Of a DNA stretch of 64,000 nucleotides, positions 26,954 to 37,632 are shown piece by piece. The notes beneath the pieces were generated by a model. It was not told where the DNA came from. It saw only the letters and a list, made by a program, of their open reading frames with translations, and searched no databases. Position numbers and translations under genes: made by a program. The stretch's first letter is position 1. Each line of letters opens with the position of its first letter. The DNA comes from Phenylobacterium sp. Lineage in GTDB: Bacteria > Pseudomonadota > Alphaproteobacteria > Caulobacterales > Caulobacteraceae. The stretch spans positions 1-64,000 of the forward strand of contig NZ_JAICYI010000009.1 of assembly GCF_025934275.1 (NCBI RefSeq), in the 5' to 3' direction.

Positions 26954-27973
26954 ATGGACCTCGCCGGGTCGGGCCTGTTGCTGATCGCTCTGATCGTCGT
27001 GGCCCTCCTGTTCGACTTCCTGAACGGACTGCACGATGCGGCGAACTCGATCGCCACCATCGTCTCCACCCGCGTGCTGCCGGCGCGCTACGCCGTGTTC
27101 TGGGCCGCCTTCTTCAACTTCGTGGCCTTCCTGGTGTTCGGGCTGCATGTCGCCAACACCGTCGGCAAGGGCATCGTCGATCCCAAGATCGTCTCCGATG
27201 CGGTGATCTTCGGCGCGCTCGGCGGGGCGATCACCTGGAACATCATCACCTGGCTGGGCGGCATTCCCTCCTCGTCCTCGCACGCGCTGATCGGCGGCTT
27301 GCTGGGCGCCGGCATCGCCAAGGCGGGCGTCAAGACGATCCTGCTCGACGGAGTCAGCAAGACGATCGCCGGGATCGTCGCCTCGCCGTTGATGGGCTTC
27401 GTGCTGGCGCTCCTGCTGGTGCTCGCGGTCTCCTGGGTTTTCGTGAAAACGAGCCCCGCCTTCGCCGACGCGACCTTCCGGCGCCTGCAGTTCGTCTCGG
27501 CCTCCCTCTACTCGCTGGGTCACGGCGGCAACGACGCTCAGAAGACGATGGGCATCATCGCGGTCCTGCTCTTCGCGCACGGGGAAGGCGGCGGGAGCTT
27601 CCACGTGCCGCTGTGGGTGGTCCTCGCCTGCCAGACCGCCATGGCGTTGGGCACATTGGCCGGCGGTTGGCGTATCGTGCACACCATGGGATCGAAGATC
27701 ACCCGGCTCTCCCCCCAGCAGGGATTCTGCGCCGAAACCGGCGGGGCGATCACCCTCTTCGCCGCGACCTACATCGGCGTGCCGGTCTCCACCACCCACA
27801 CCATCACCGGCGCCATCGTCGGGGTCGGCGCTGCGCGCCGTGTCTCGGCCGTGCGGTGGAACGTGGCCGGCGGCATCGTCTGGGCCTGGATCCTCACCAT
27901 GCCCGCCTCGGCGCTGATCGCCGCGGCGTTCTACGCCCTCGCGCGCCTCGCCGATCATTGGCAGGGTGGATGA
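26954..27973 (+). CDS. pitA: Inorganic phosphate transporter, PiT family
   Basis: A 339-residue inner-membrane PiT transporter with about ten helices. Both internal-repeat signatures are visible: FDFLNGLHDAANSIATIVSTR near residues 17-37 and SLGHGGNDAQKTMG near 182-195. They bind phosphate and cations. Uptake is driven by the proton gradient, usually as a metal-phosphate complex. It belongs to a three-gene operon with DUF47 upstream and a Nudix gene overlapping or abutting its stop. The length is typical for the short bacterial PiT class. Confidence 0.95.
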   Translation: MDLAGSGLLLIALIVVALLFDFLNGLHDAANSIATIVSTRVLPARYAVFWAAFFNFVAFLVFGLHVANTVGKGIVDPKIVSDAVIFGALGGAITWNIITWLGGIPSSSSHALIGGLLGAGIAKAGVKTILLDGVSKTIAGIVASPLMGFVLALLLVLAVSWVFVKTSPAFADATFRRLQFVSASLYSLGHGGNDAQKTMGIIAVLLFAHGEGGGSFHVPLWVVLACQTAMALGTLAGGWRIVHTMGSKITRLSPQQGFCAETGGAITLFAATYIGVPVSTTHTITGAIVGVGAARRVSAVRWNVAGGIVWAWILTMPASALIAAAFYALARLADHWQGG

Positions 27974-27974
27974 G

Positions 27975-28391
27975 ATGCCCAAGCCCCGCGATGCGCAGTA
28001 CGCCGCCCTGCCCTGGCGCCGCTCCGAAACGGGGGAGTTGGAGGTGCTGCTGATCACCTCGCGGGAGACCCGCCGCTGGGTGATCCCCAAGGGGTGGCCG
28101 AAGCCCGGAGAGTCACCCGCCCTCTCCACCGCCCGCGAAGCGCTGGAGGAGGCCGGCGTGGAGGGCGTGATCGTGCAGGCCCCGCTGGGCGCGTACCGCT
28201 ACGACAAGCGGCTGAAGGATGGCGAACTCCAGCCCGTCGAGGTCAAGGTCTACGCCCTGCAGGTGCTCGAGGAGCGCGAGGCGTGGCCGGAGGCGGACCA
28301 GCGCGAGAAGCTGTGGACCGCGCCAAGCGAGGCGGCCGGCCTGGTCGAAGAGCCGGAACTGCAGGCGCTGATCGCAGCGTTCGCGCCCTGA
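27975..28391 (+). CDS. Nudix hydrolase (DIPP-like)
   Basis: A 138-residue Nudix protein with a perfect Nudix box: G, five residues, E, seven residues, then REALEEAGV (about residues 36-58). Sequence and length resemble diphosphoinositol-polyphosphate/diadenosine-polyphosphate hydrolases. The ATG at 27975 is 1 nt after the pitA stop; an in-frame ATG at 27966 would overlap pitA. Placement in the phosphate-transport operon suggests a phosphate-related substrate such as a polyphosphorylated signal or linear polyphosphate, but this is inference. Confidence 0.9.
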   Translation: MPKPRDAQYAALPWRRSETGELEVLLITSRETRRWVIPKGWPKPGESPALSTAREALEEAGVEGVIVQAPLGAYRYDKRLKDGELQPVEVKVYALQVLEEREAWPEADQREKLWTAPSEAAGLVEEPELQALIAAFAP

Positions 28392-28413
28392 GCGGCGCGC
28401 GGAGCCATTTCGC

Positions 28414-28602
28414 TCAGGTCCAGCGCAACGCGCGACGCACGTCGTCGAGACTCGCGGCAGGTATGTCCGGCGCGGCGGTCAGCTCGTCCTCGGCTTCGGA
28501 CAGGTGCGCCTCGGCGTCTCCGCCGTAACGCTCCCGCAGGTGTCTGGCGGCTTCTTCGGCCGCCTCGGCGGCCTGCAAGGCCCCAACCCAGTACTTCCCC
28601 AT
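28414..28602 (-). CDS. Small helical protein, unknown function
   Basis: A 62-residue protein, MGKYWVGALQAAEAAEEA... rich in Ala, Glu and Arg, with an amphipathic helix at ~5-30 and a second acidic helix. The ATG at 28602 has an excellent GAGGAGGG ribosome site 8 nt upstream, which argues that this short gene is real. The frame is open further upstream without homology. It lies alone between the Nudix gene and the hybrid kinase. I recognise no family. Confidence 0.6.
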   Translation of the reverse strand: MGKYWVGALQAAEAAEEAARHLRERYGGDAEAHLSEAEDELTAAPDIPAASLDDVRRALRWT

Positions 28603-28741
28603 GGCGATCCCTCCTCGAGCCATTGGGCGCGCCGAGCCGTCGCCGGACGCTCGGCGCCAAGAATTCCGCTCGCCGCAGCCTGTTCCGTTGACCGGCTCAA
28701 CGCCAACGATCGCCGTCATCAAAGGCGCGTGAGGGACTCGC

Positions 28742-31102
<2,361 letters not shown>

Positions 31103-31245
31103 GAAGTCGGACCGCACGCTGCTCGCCAGATAACGTCCCCTAACCCATTTAGCGGACGAGGAATTTGCCCACAACGCCGGTAACGAGAATTGACTTGTGA
31201 TCGGTCGCTAGGGAAACTTGGACGGCGCGGTGCGAGGGAGAGGGC

Positions 31246-31533
31246 ATGTTTTCGGCTGCACACGAGCTTCGTCCCCCCGACGAACCGTCCGATCAGGACC
31301 CCAAAACGTCTCCGCCTTATGGCGAGTTCCCTCACGAGGGCGACGACCTCCCCTACAAGGTCGAGGTCTGGGACGAGACGAGCAAGTACGTCGAACAGGT
31401 GGTGGCGGTGAGCGTCAGCCCCGCCATCGGCTATGCCGCCTACTACGCCGCCACGCGCGAGTATCCGGGCCGGGCCATCACCCTGCGCCACAAGGCGGCG
31501 GTGATCAGCCGCTGGACCGGCAAGGCCCATTAG
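31246..31533 (+). CDS. Small conserved-type protein, paralogue A
   Basis: A 95-residue soluble protein. After a disordered acidic start, the core LPYKVEVWDETSKYVEQV... leads into GYAAYYAATREYPGRAITLRH. The core aligns with the protein encoded 16 nt downstream (LPYTVELWD... and the later ARAIFAAA...LGRRILLRR), so the two are tandem paralogues. Function is unknown. A short Arg/aromatic beta-strand-rich domain is likely. The ATG at 31246 has GAGGGAGAGGG upstream. It is divergent from the hybrid kinase gene. Confidence 0.75.
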   Translation: MFSAAHELRPPDEPSDQDPKTSPPYGEFPHEGDDLPYKVEVWDETSKYVEQVVAVSVSPAIGYAAYYAATREYPGRAITLRHKAAVISRWTGKAH

Positions 31534-31549
31534 GCGGACCAGTCGGCCG

Positions 31550-31789
31550 ATGTTCAAGGGCGGTGACAAGCCAAAGGTCGTTCCGATGACCCCCGCGGTC
31601 GCGGCCGCCGCCCGGCTGCCTTACACGGTCGAGCTCTGGGACCTGCCGCGCTTCGCCCCGGAACGGGTCATCGGCCGCGCCGCGAGCATCGGCCTCGCGC
31701 GGGCCATCTTTGCCGCGGCGCGGAGCGAGCATCTTGGCCGTCGCATCCTGCTGCGTCGCGGCCGGCGGATCCTGGCGGAAAGCGGCTGA
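31550..31789 (+). CDS. Small conserved-type protein, paralogue B
   Basis: A 79-residue basic protein that shares the LPYxVExWD core and the following helix plus GRxIxLR strand with its upstream neighbour at 31246-31533. It starts 16 nt after that gene and is probably in the same transcript. No known motif. The ATG at 31550 has a weak ribosome site, and translational coupling is possible. Function unknown. Confidence 0.68.
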   Translation: MFKGGDKPKVVPMTPAVAAAARLPYTVELWDLPRFAPERVIGRAASIGLARAIFAAARSEHLGRRILLRRGRRILAESG

Positions 31790-31969
31790 GGCGGGCTTAA
31801 CCTTGAGCCGCGCGCCTCCCGGCGAATATTCAAGGGGCCGCGGCATCCGTTAACGGCGGTTAGCCACGTCTGTCAGCCTTACCTTAGCGACTTGGCGCCA
31901 GAGTGTGCTCTTCGGAAGATGTGGCCTGCGCGCATTCCGCCGACGGCCACGGCCTGGAGTAAGCTTCAC

Positions 31970-32401
31970 GTGTCTGACTCGAACGCCAAGCCCGAACGCG
32001 CGCTCACCGTCCTCCATGTGGACGACGACCCGGTCAACCTGCGCGTCGTCGAGGAGATCCTCACCGCCTTCGGCCACCACGCCGTGAAGGCGCTGAGCGG
32101 GTCCGAGGCGCTCGAGCAGATGGGCAAGCAGGCCTTCGACGTGGTGCTGATGGACATCCACATGCCGGAGATGAGCGGCATCGAGGTCCTGAAGCGGATC
32201 CGCGGCTCGCTCGGCCCCGAGCGGGACACCCCGGTGATCGCGCTCACCGCCGACATCCTCTCGCGCGAACCCGCCGAATACCTGGCCCTCGGCTTCGCCG
32301 GCTTCGTGCCCAAGCCGGTCATGGTCCAGGGCCTGATCGCAGCGGTCACGCGCGCGGCGGGCGTCGCCCAGCCGATGCTTCGGCTGCGTCGGGCTAGCTG
32401 A
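31970..32401 (+). CDS. Single-domain response regulator (receiver only)
   Basis: A 143-residue CheY-like receiver with no output domain. Acidic pocket DDD at 18-20, phosphoacceptor Asp62 in VVLMDIHMPEMSG, Thr in ALTADIL and Lys in FVPKPV are all present. The GTG at 31970 has GGAG 10 nt upstream. Such lone receivers usually relay phosphate or act by protein contact. The hybrid kinase upstream on the opposite strand is a possible partner by proximity only. It is followed by a hydrolase gene 61 nt later. Confidence 0.92.
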   Translation: MSDSNAKPERALTVLHVDDDPVNLRVVEEILTAFGHHAVKALSGSEALEQMGKQAFDVVLMDIHMPEMSGIEVLKRIRGSLGPERDTPVIALTADILSREPAEYLALGFAGFVPKPVMVQGLIAAVTRAAGVAQPMLRLRRAS

Positions 32402-32462
32402 ACCCGCTCTCCTGCGGCATTCTGCCTCGCCAGGCCCGCGATGAGGCCAGGGAGGACCGGTC

Positions 32463-33239
32463 ATGCCCAAGCTCAGCCGTGACGGCGTTTCGCTTTATTA
32501 CGAGGTCCACGGCGAGGGCCCGGCCCTCCTCCTGACCCATGGCTTCTCGGCCACCTCGCAGATGTGGAAGGGCCAGATCGACGCCCTCGCGCCGCGCTTC
32601 ACGGTCATCACCTGGGACATGCGCGGCCATGGCCAGAGCGACTATCCGGCCGATCAGTCCGAATATTCCGAAGAGGCCACGGTCGCCGACATGGCGGCCC
32701 TGCTCGACAGGGTGGGCGCGCGGCGCGCCGTGATCGGCGGCCTGTCGCTCGGCGGCTACATGAGCCTCGCCTTCCATCGCGCGCACCCGGAGCGCACGCG
32801 CGCGCTGCTGATCATCGACACCGGCCCGGGCTACAAGAACGACCAGGCGCGGGCCGGCTGGAACGAAAACGCCATCCGCCGCGCGGAGCGGTACGAGGCC
32901 GAGGGGCTCGGTGACCTCTCCCGCGCCTCGGCGGAGGTGCGCGCCTCGAGCCACCGCGACGCCACGGGCCTCGCCAAGGCGGCCCGCGGGATGCTCACCC
33001 AGCGCGATTCCCGCGTGATCGAAAGCCTGCCGGAGATCGCCGTCCCGGCCATCGTCATCGTCGGCGAGAACGACACGCCCTTCCTGGCCGCCTCCGACTA
33101 CATGGCGGCCAAGATCCCCGGGGCGACGCGGGTGGTGATCCCGAACGCCGGGCATGCGGCCAACATCGACAATCCGGAAGCGTTCAACGAAGCCCTGGCG
33201 GATTTCCTGCAGGGCGCGCACCTCGCCGAGCCGGCCTGA
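32463..33239 (+). CDS. Alpha/beta hydrolase
   Basis: A 258-residue alpha/beta hydrolase. The oxyanion motif HGFSAT near 26 and the nucleophile Ser95 in GLSLGG are visible. The acidic residue lies in GENDTPFL and the catalytic His in NAGHAANIDNPEAF. It resembles 3-oxoadipate enol-lactonase-like and other esterase-type hydrolases, but the substrate cannot be named. Cytoplasmic. The ATG at 32463 has a GGAGG upstream. The next gene starts 7 nt later, so it is co-transcribed with the nitronate monooxygenase. Confidence 0.92.
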   Translation: MPKLSRDGVSLYYEVHGEGPALLLTHGFSATSQMWKGQIDALAPRFTVITWDMRGHGQSDYPADQSEYSEEATVADMAALLDRVGARRAVIGGLSLGGYMSLAFHRAHPERTRALLIIDTGPGYKNDQARAGWNENAIRRAERYEAEGLGDLSRASAEVRASSHRDATGLAKAARGMLTQRDSRVIESLPEIAVPAIVIVGENDTPFLAASDYMAAKIPGATRVVIPNAGHAANIDNPEAFNEALADFLQGAHLAEPA

Positions 33240-33246
33240 GGGCGGC

Positions 33247-34242
33247 ATGAAGACCGCGCTCTGCAACCTGCTCGGCATCGAGCTGCCGATCGTCCAGGCG
33301 CCGATGGGCGGGGCGACGACTCCCGAGCTCGCCGCCGCGGTCAGCAACGCCGGCGGCCTTGGCAGCCTCGCGCTCTCCTGGCATCCGCCTGACGCGGTCC
33401 GGGCGGTGATCCGCGCCACCCGCGCGCTCACCGAGCGGCCGTTCGCGGTCAACCTGGTGCTCGCGTTCCCGCAGGCGGAGCGGCTCGCGGTCTGCCTGGA
33501 GGAAGGCGTTCCGGTGATCTCCTTCTTCTGGGGGGATCCGGAACCGCACCTGGCTGCGGTGCGCGCCAGGGCCGCCAAGTCGCTGCTCACAGTGGCCAGC
33601 GCCGCCCAGGCCAGACGGGCGGCCGAGGTGGGGATCGATGCGGTGGTGGCCCAGGGCTGGGAGGCGGGCGGCCATGTGCTGGGCGACGTCGCCACCCTGC
33701 CGCTGGTCCGCGCGGTGGTCGACGAAGTCGCGCCCATGCCGGTCATCGCCGCGGGCGGGATCACCGACGGACGGGGGATGGCCGCCGCCCTGGCGCTGGG
33801 GGCCGCGGGCGTCTGGATCGGCACGCGCTTCCTGGCCGCCTCGGAGGCCTCGATCCATCCGGAATATCGCCGGCGGCTGATCGAGGCGGCGGAGACCGCG
33901 ACCGTCCACACGCAGCTGTTCGACGGCGGCTGGCCGGGCGCGCCGCACCGGGTGCTGCGCAACTCGACCTATGAGGCCTGGGAGAAGGCCGGCCGCCCCG
34001 CTCCCGGCCATCGTCCCGGAGAGGGCGAGACCCTGGCCGAGGGCGGCTTCGGACCGACGCCGCGCTACGCCGCCACCACGCCGGGTCCCGCGACCCGCGG
34101 CGACATCGAGGCGCTGTCCCTGTGGTCGGGACAGGGCGTCGCCCAGCTCAGGCGCGAGCAGCCGGCGGCCGAGATCGTCCGCGAGATCGCCGGCGAAGCC
34201 CGCGCCGTGGCGGCCTCGCTGGCCGGCGAGCTCGCGCTCTAG
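33247..34242 (+). CDS. Nitronate monooxygenase (2-nitropropane dioxygenase-like)
   Basis: A 331-residue FMN-dependent TIM-barrel enzyme of the NMO/2-nitropropane dioxygenase family. It has QAPMGGATTPELAAAVSNAGGLG at the start, the conserved AQGWEAGGHVLG segment with its FMN-site His, and AAGGITDGRGMAAALALGAAGVWIGTRF. The family oxidises nitronates such as propionate-3-nitronate; some relatives are enoyl reductases. It starts at ATG 33247, 7 nt after the hydrolase stop. Its stop is a CTAG shared with the convergent phoU gene. Confidence 0.9.
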   Translation: MKTALCNLLGIELPIVQAPMGGATTPELAAAVSNAGGLGSLALSWHPPDAVRAVIRATRALTERPFAVNLVLAFPQAERLAVCLEEGVPVISFFWGDPEPHLAAVRARAAKSLLTVASAAQARRAAEVGIDAVVAQGWEAGGHVLGDVATLPLVRAVVDEVAPMPVIAAGGITDGRGMAAALALGAAGVWIGTRFLAASEASIHPEYRRRLIEAAETATVHTQLFDGGWPGAPHRVLRNSTYEAWEKAGRPAPGHRPGEGETLAEGGFGPTPRYAATTPGPATRGDIEALSLWSGQGVAQLRREQPAAEIVREIAGEARAVAASLAGELAL

Positions 34243-34907
34243 CCCTTGGCCCGTTCGCCGAGTTCGACGCCGGTCGCCTGGTAGCAGACCAGCTCGGCGA
34301 TGTTGGTCGCGTGGTCGCCGATCCGCTCCAGGTTCTTGGTGATGAACAGCAGATGGGTGGAGGCCTGGATCGAGGACGGGTCCCCCGACATCGACGTCAG
34401 GATCTGCCGGAACACCTTCTCGTGCAGGGCGTCGACGTCGGCGTCCCGCTGCCAGACGGACTTGGCCTCGTCGGAGTCCATGGATCGGAAGGCGTCCATC
34501 ACCTCCGCGAGCCGCTTGGCGACCAGCGCGCCGAGGTCGCCCAGGCCCTTGGCAATGGCCGTCTCCGGTGCGGACTTCAGCTGCGGAATGCGCTTGGCGA
34601 GGTTCTTGGCCAGGTCGCCGCAGCGTTCCAGGTTCATGGCGGCCTTCATGGCCGCGATGGGCGCGCGCAGGTCGTCGGCGAGCGGCTGGCGCAGCGCGAT
34701 GAAACGTACCGCGCGCCGCTCGATATCAGCGTCCATCTCATCGAGCCGCGCATCCTGGAGCGCAATGCGCGCGGCGGCTTCACGATCGTTGCGCAGAAAG
34801 GCGTCGACGGCCGAGACCAGCTGGGTCACTGCGAGTTCGCCCATGCTCACCACGTCATCGTGCAACGCCTGAAGGTCCTCATCGATGGCCTTGAAGGTGT
34901 GTTCCAT
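34239..34907 (-). CDS. phoU: Phosphate transport regulator PhoU
   Basis: A 222-residue PhoU with the duplicated three-helix bundle. The metal-binding acidic patches are seen as ALQDARLDEMDADIE and, in the second half, ERIGDHATNIAELV. PhoU dampens PhoR/PhoB signalling and restrains Pst uptake when phosphate is plentiful. It is the last gene of pstSCAB-phoU, 9 nt after pstB. A paralogue (41683-42402) lies next to phoB. Confidence 0.96.
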   Translation of the reverse strand: MEHTFKAIDEDLQALHDDVVSMGELAVTQLVSAVDAFLRNDREAAARIALQDARLDEMDADIERRAVRFIALRQPLADDLRAPIAAMKAAMNLERCGDLAKNLAKRIPQLKSAPETAIAKGLGDLGALVAKRLAEVMDAFRSMDSDEAKSVWQRDADVDALHEKVFRQILTSMSGDPSSIQASTHLLFITKNLERIGDHATNIAELVCYQATGVELGERAKG

Positions 34908-34916
34908 GGCGGCCCC

Positions 34917-35726
34917 CTAGCCGAATCGGCCGGTGATGTAGTCGCGCGCCCGCGTCGTCGCGGGGCTGGTGAAGACCTGGTCTGTCTCGCCGTACTCGAC
35001 CAGTTGGCCCAGGTACATGAACCCGGTGTGGTCGGAGAGCCGGGCGGCCTGGCCCAGGTTATGGGTGACCACGATCACCGTGTAGTCGCTCTTCAGATCG
35101 CTGATGGTCTCCTCCAGCCGGGCCGTCGATATCGGGTCCAGCGCCGAGGCGGGCTCGTCCAGGAGCAGCACCTCGGGCCGCACGGCGATGGCGCGCGCCA
35201 CGCACAGCCTCTGCTGCTGGCCGCCCGACAGGCCGTGGCCGGAGTCCTTGAGCTTGTCCTTCACCTCGTCCCAGAGGGCGGCCCGGCGGAGCGACTCCTC
35301 GACCCGCGCGGCGAGGTCATGCCGGCTCAGCTTTTCATAGAGCCGCACGCCATAGGCGACGTTGTCGAAGATCGACATCGGAAACGGGGTCGGCTTCTGG
35401 AAGACCATGCCGACGCGCGCCCTGAGCGCCGCCAGGTCGACGCCTCTGGCCAGCACGTCCTCGCCGTCCAGGAGTACCTGGCCTTCCGCCCGCTGGTGCG
35501 GATAGAGGCTGTACATCCGGTTGAGCGTGCGCAGCAGGGTGGACTTGCCGCATCCCGATGGGCCGATCAGCGCGGTCACCGACTGCCGCCTGAAGGCGAG
35601 GCTCACGTCGAACAGGGCCTGCTTCGTCCCGTAGAAGAAGTTCAGGTTCTTGACCTGGATTCTTGTCTCATCGGGTGGGAGCTCCAGCACCTGGACCTCC
35701 GGCGCATCGAGGATCTCGACACTCAT
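34917..35726 (-). CDS. pstB: Phosphate ABC transporter ATPase PstB
   Basis: A 269-residue ATPase energising high-affinity phosphate import. Walker A is GPSGCGKST, signature [10 protein letters not shown], Walker [13 protein letters not shown] and switch His in VTHNLGQA. Typical PstB features such as [14 protein letters not shown] are present. An ATG at 35726 overlaps the pstA stop by 4 nt (ATGA), consistent with translational coupling. The N-terminal ~25 residues are an extension typical of alphaproteobacterial PstB. Confidence 0.97.
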   Translation of the reverse strand: MSVEILDAPEVQVLELPPDETRIQVKNLNFFYGTKQALFDVSLAFRRQSVTALIGPSGCGKSTLLRTLNRMYSLYPHQRAEGQVLLDGEDVLARGVDLAALRARVGMVFQKPTPFPMSIFDNVAYGVRLYEKLSRHDLAARVEESLRRAALWDEVKDKLKDSGHGLSGGQQQRLCVARAIAVRPEVLLLDEPASALDPISTARLEETISDLKSDYTVIVVTHNLGQAARLSDHTGFMYLGQLVEYGETDQVFTSPATTRARDYITGRFG

Positions 35727-36574
35727 GGGCGATGCTGCTCCCGGGCGATGATGCGAGCGACGATCGTGACGCCGAGTACGGTCGCGGCGATCAGCAACGC
35801 GCCGACCCACGCCAGGCGGCGCCAGTCGTCGTAGGGACTGAGGGCGTACTGGAAAATCACCACCGGCAGATTCGCCATCGGCTTCAGCGGATTGAGTTCG
35901 AAGAACTGGTTGCTGAGCGAGGTGAACAAGAGCGGCGCGGTTTCGCCGCTGATGCGCGCGAACGCCAGCAGGCCGCCGGTCACGATGCCGCCCCGCGCCG
36001 AGCGCCAGAGCACCTCGCGGATGACCAGGGCCATAGGCGCGCCCAACGCCGTGCCTGACTCCCGCAGCATCGATGGCTGCAGGCGCAGCACATCCTCGGT
36101 GGTGCGGGTGATGACCGGCGCAGCGATCATCGCCAGGGCGCAGCCCCCGGCGACCGCGGAGAAGCCGTGGAAGGGCGCGACCAGCACCTCGTAGACGAAC
36201 AGGCCCACCAGGATGGAGGGCGCGGACAGCAGCACGTCATTGAGGAAGCGCACCACCGATCCATAGGGCGATCCCTGGCCGTACTCGGCGAGCCAGGTGC
36301 CGGCGAGCACGCCGACCACCGTCGCAATCAGCATGCCGATGAGACACATCACCACCGAGCCGATGATGGCGTTCGCCAAGCCGCCGTGCGAGTTGGGGGC
36401 GGGTGTCGCCCGGACAAAGACGTCCAGGTCGAGACCCCCCACGCCGCGCGCCAGCAGGGTCCAGAGGATGGCCGCCAGGGCGACCAGCGCCAGGACGGTC
36501 ACCGTGATGCAGAAGCCCTTGAACATCAGGTCGACAATCCGCCGCCTCAGCATGAGCTCAGAACGCCTGTTCAT
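35723..36574 (-). CDS. pstA: Phosphate ABC transporter permease PstA
   Basis: A 283-residue permease with about six membrane helices and the EAA-like loop [19 protein letters not shown] that contacts PstB. It pairs with PstC to form the phosphate channel. The start ATG overlaps the pstC stop and its own stop overlaps the pstB start, so the genes are translationally coupled. Length and motif order are normal for PstA. Confidence 0.96.
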   Translation of the reverse strand: MNRRSELMLRRRIVDLMFKGFCITVTVLALVALAAILWTLLARGVGGLDLDVFVRATPAPNSHGGLANAIIGSVVMCLIGMLIATVVGVLAGTWLAEYGQGSPYGSVVRFLNDVLLSAPSILVGLFVYEVLVAPFHGFSAVAGGCALAMIAAPVITRTTEDVLRLQPSMLRESGTALGAPMALVIREVLWRSARGGIVTGGLLAFARISGETAPLLFTSLSNQFFELNPLKPMANLPVVIFQYALSPYDDWRRLAWVGALLIAATVLGVTIVARIIAREQHRP

Positions 36575-37539
36575 GCGTGCTTCTCCTGCAGCCCAAGCAG
36601 AAGGCGCGCCAGCGCCAGCACGGTGAAGGTGATGACGAACAGCACGAGGCCCAGGGCGATGAGGGCGGAGAAGTGGGCGGGGCTGCTCGCCTCGGTGAAC
36701 TCGTTGGCGATCGTCGAGGCGATAGTCGAGCCGGACGCGAACATCGAAGCCGGGAAGTCGTGCGAGTTGCCGATCACGAAGGTCACGGCCATGGTCTCAC
36801 CCAGCGCGCGGCCAAGGCCCAGCATCACCGCGCCGATCGCGCCTGAGCGGATGTAGGGCAAGGTCACCGACAGGACGACCTCCTTGGTCGTCGCGCCCAG
36901 CCCGTAGGCGCTCTCCCGGACGGCCGGCGGCACGCTCAGCAGCAGGTCCCGCAGCGTCGCAGCCATGAACGGCAGGATCATGATGGCCAGGATGACGGAG
37001 GCCATGAGGATGCCCGAGCCGTTGGGAATGCCGGTTGTGAGCTTGTCCCAGAGCGACCCGGGGGGCGCGGCGGCCATCAAGGGGATTTCGACGTGCCTGG
37101 CGAACAGCGGCGCGAGCACGAACAAGCCCCACATGCCGTAGACGATCGAGGGAATCCCAGCCAGCAGCTCGACCGCCGTGCCGATCGGCCGCCTCAAGCG
37201 ATCGGGGCACAGCTCGGTCAGGAAGAAGGCGACGCCGGCCGCGACGGGCAGCGCGAAAACCAGGGAGACCGCCGAGGTGACCAGCGTCCCGACCAGCGGC
37301 CCGGCCGCGCCATAGATCTCGGTCACCGGATTCCAGGTCGACGTCGTCAGGAAGCCGACGCCGAATTTCCGCAGCGTCGGCCAGCCGCCGATGAATAGCG
37401 CCACGAGCAGCCCGCCGAGCGCGGCCACGAGGGCGGTCGCCGCAGCGAAGCAGAGGCCCTCGAAGAGCGAACTCAGCCGCGAGCCGCGGGGGCGCCCCTT
37501 GGGCGCGGAAGTCGGGATGAAGGGCGAAACGTCTGACAT
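36571..37539 (-). CDS. pstC: Phosphate ABC transporter permease PstC
   Basis: A 322-residue permease with about six helices, the large periplasmic loop typical of PstC (FLTTSTWNPVTEIYG) and the EAA-like loop ESAYGLGATTKEVVLSVTLPYIR. It forms the transmembrane pathway with PstA. The ATG at 37539 is taken because the first helix follows after a short polar leader; an in-frame ATG at 37614 is possible, and neither has a strong ribosome site. It is separated from pstS by 93 nt that contain a hairpin. Confidence 0.95.
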   Translation of the reverse strand: MSDVSPFIPTSAPKGRPRGSRLSSLFEGLCFAAATALVAALGGLLVALFIGGWPTLRKFGVGFLTTSTWNPVTEIYGAAGPLVGTLVTSAVSLVFALPVAAGVAFFLTELCPDRLRRPIGTAVELLAGIPSIVYGMWGLFVLAPLFARHVEIPLMAAAPPGSLWDKLTTGIPNGSGILMASVILAIMILPFMAATLRDLLLSVPPAVRESAYGLGATTKEVVLSVTLPYIRSGAIGAVMLGLGRALGETMAVTFVIGNSHDFPASMFASGSTIASTIANEFTEASSPAHFSALIALGLVLFVITFTVLALARLLLGLQEKHA

Positions 37540-37574
37540 GCGGTCCGTGGCGGGAAGATCCGGAGGCGACGAAC

Positions 37575-37598
37575 GCGGCCCGCCGATCCGTGGGCCGC
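37575..37598 (-). promoter_or_regulatory. Hairpin between pstS and pstC
   Basis: 7-bp GC arms at 37575-37581 and 37592-37598 lie in the 93-nt gap after pstS. Such a stem could stabilise the pstS 3' end or attenuate read-through so that the binding protein is made in excess over the permease. Role inferred from position. Confidence 0.35.
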
Positions 37599-37632
37599 CG
37601 GGGGCGCGCGCCATAGCGGGCTCAGGTGAGGG

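Noticed and set aside
31135-31150. CtrA-like half-sites (TTAA-type) near the hybrid kinase promoter and at 31840-31870
   Set aside because: No full TTAA-N7-TTAA site was found; spacing and bases do not match well enough.
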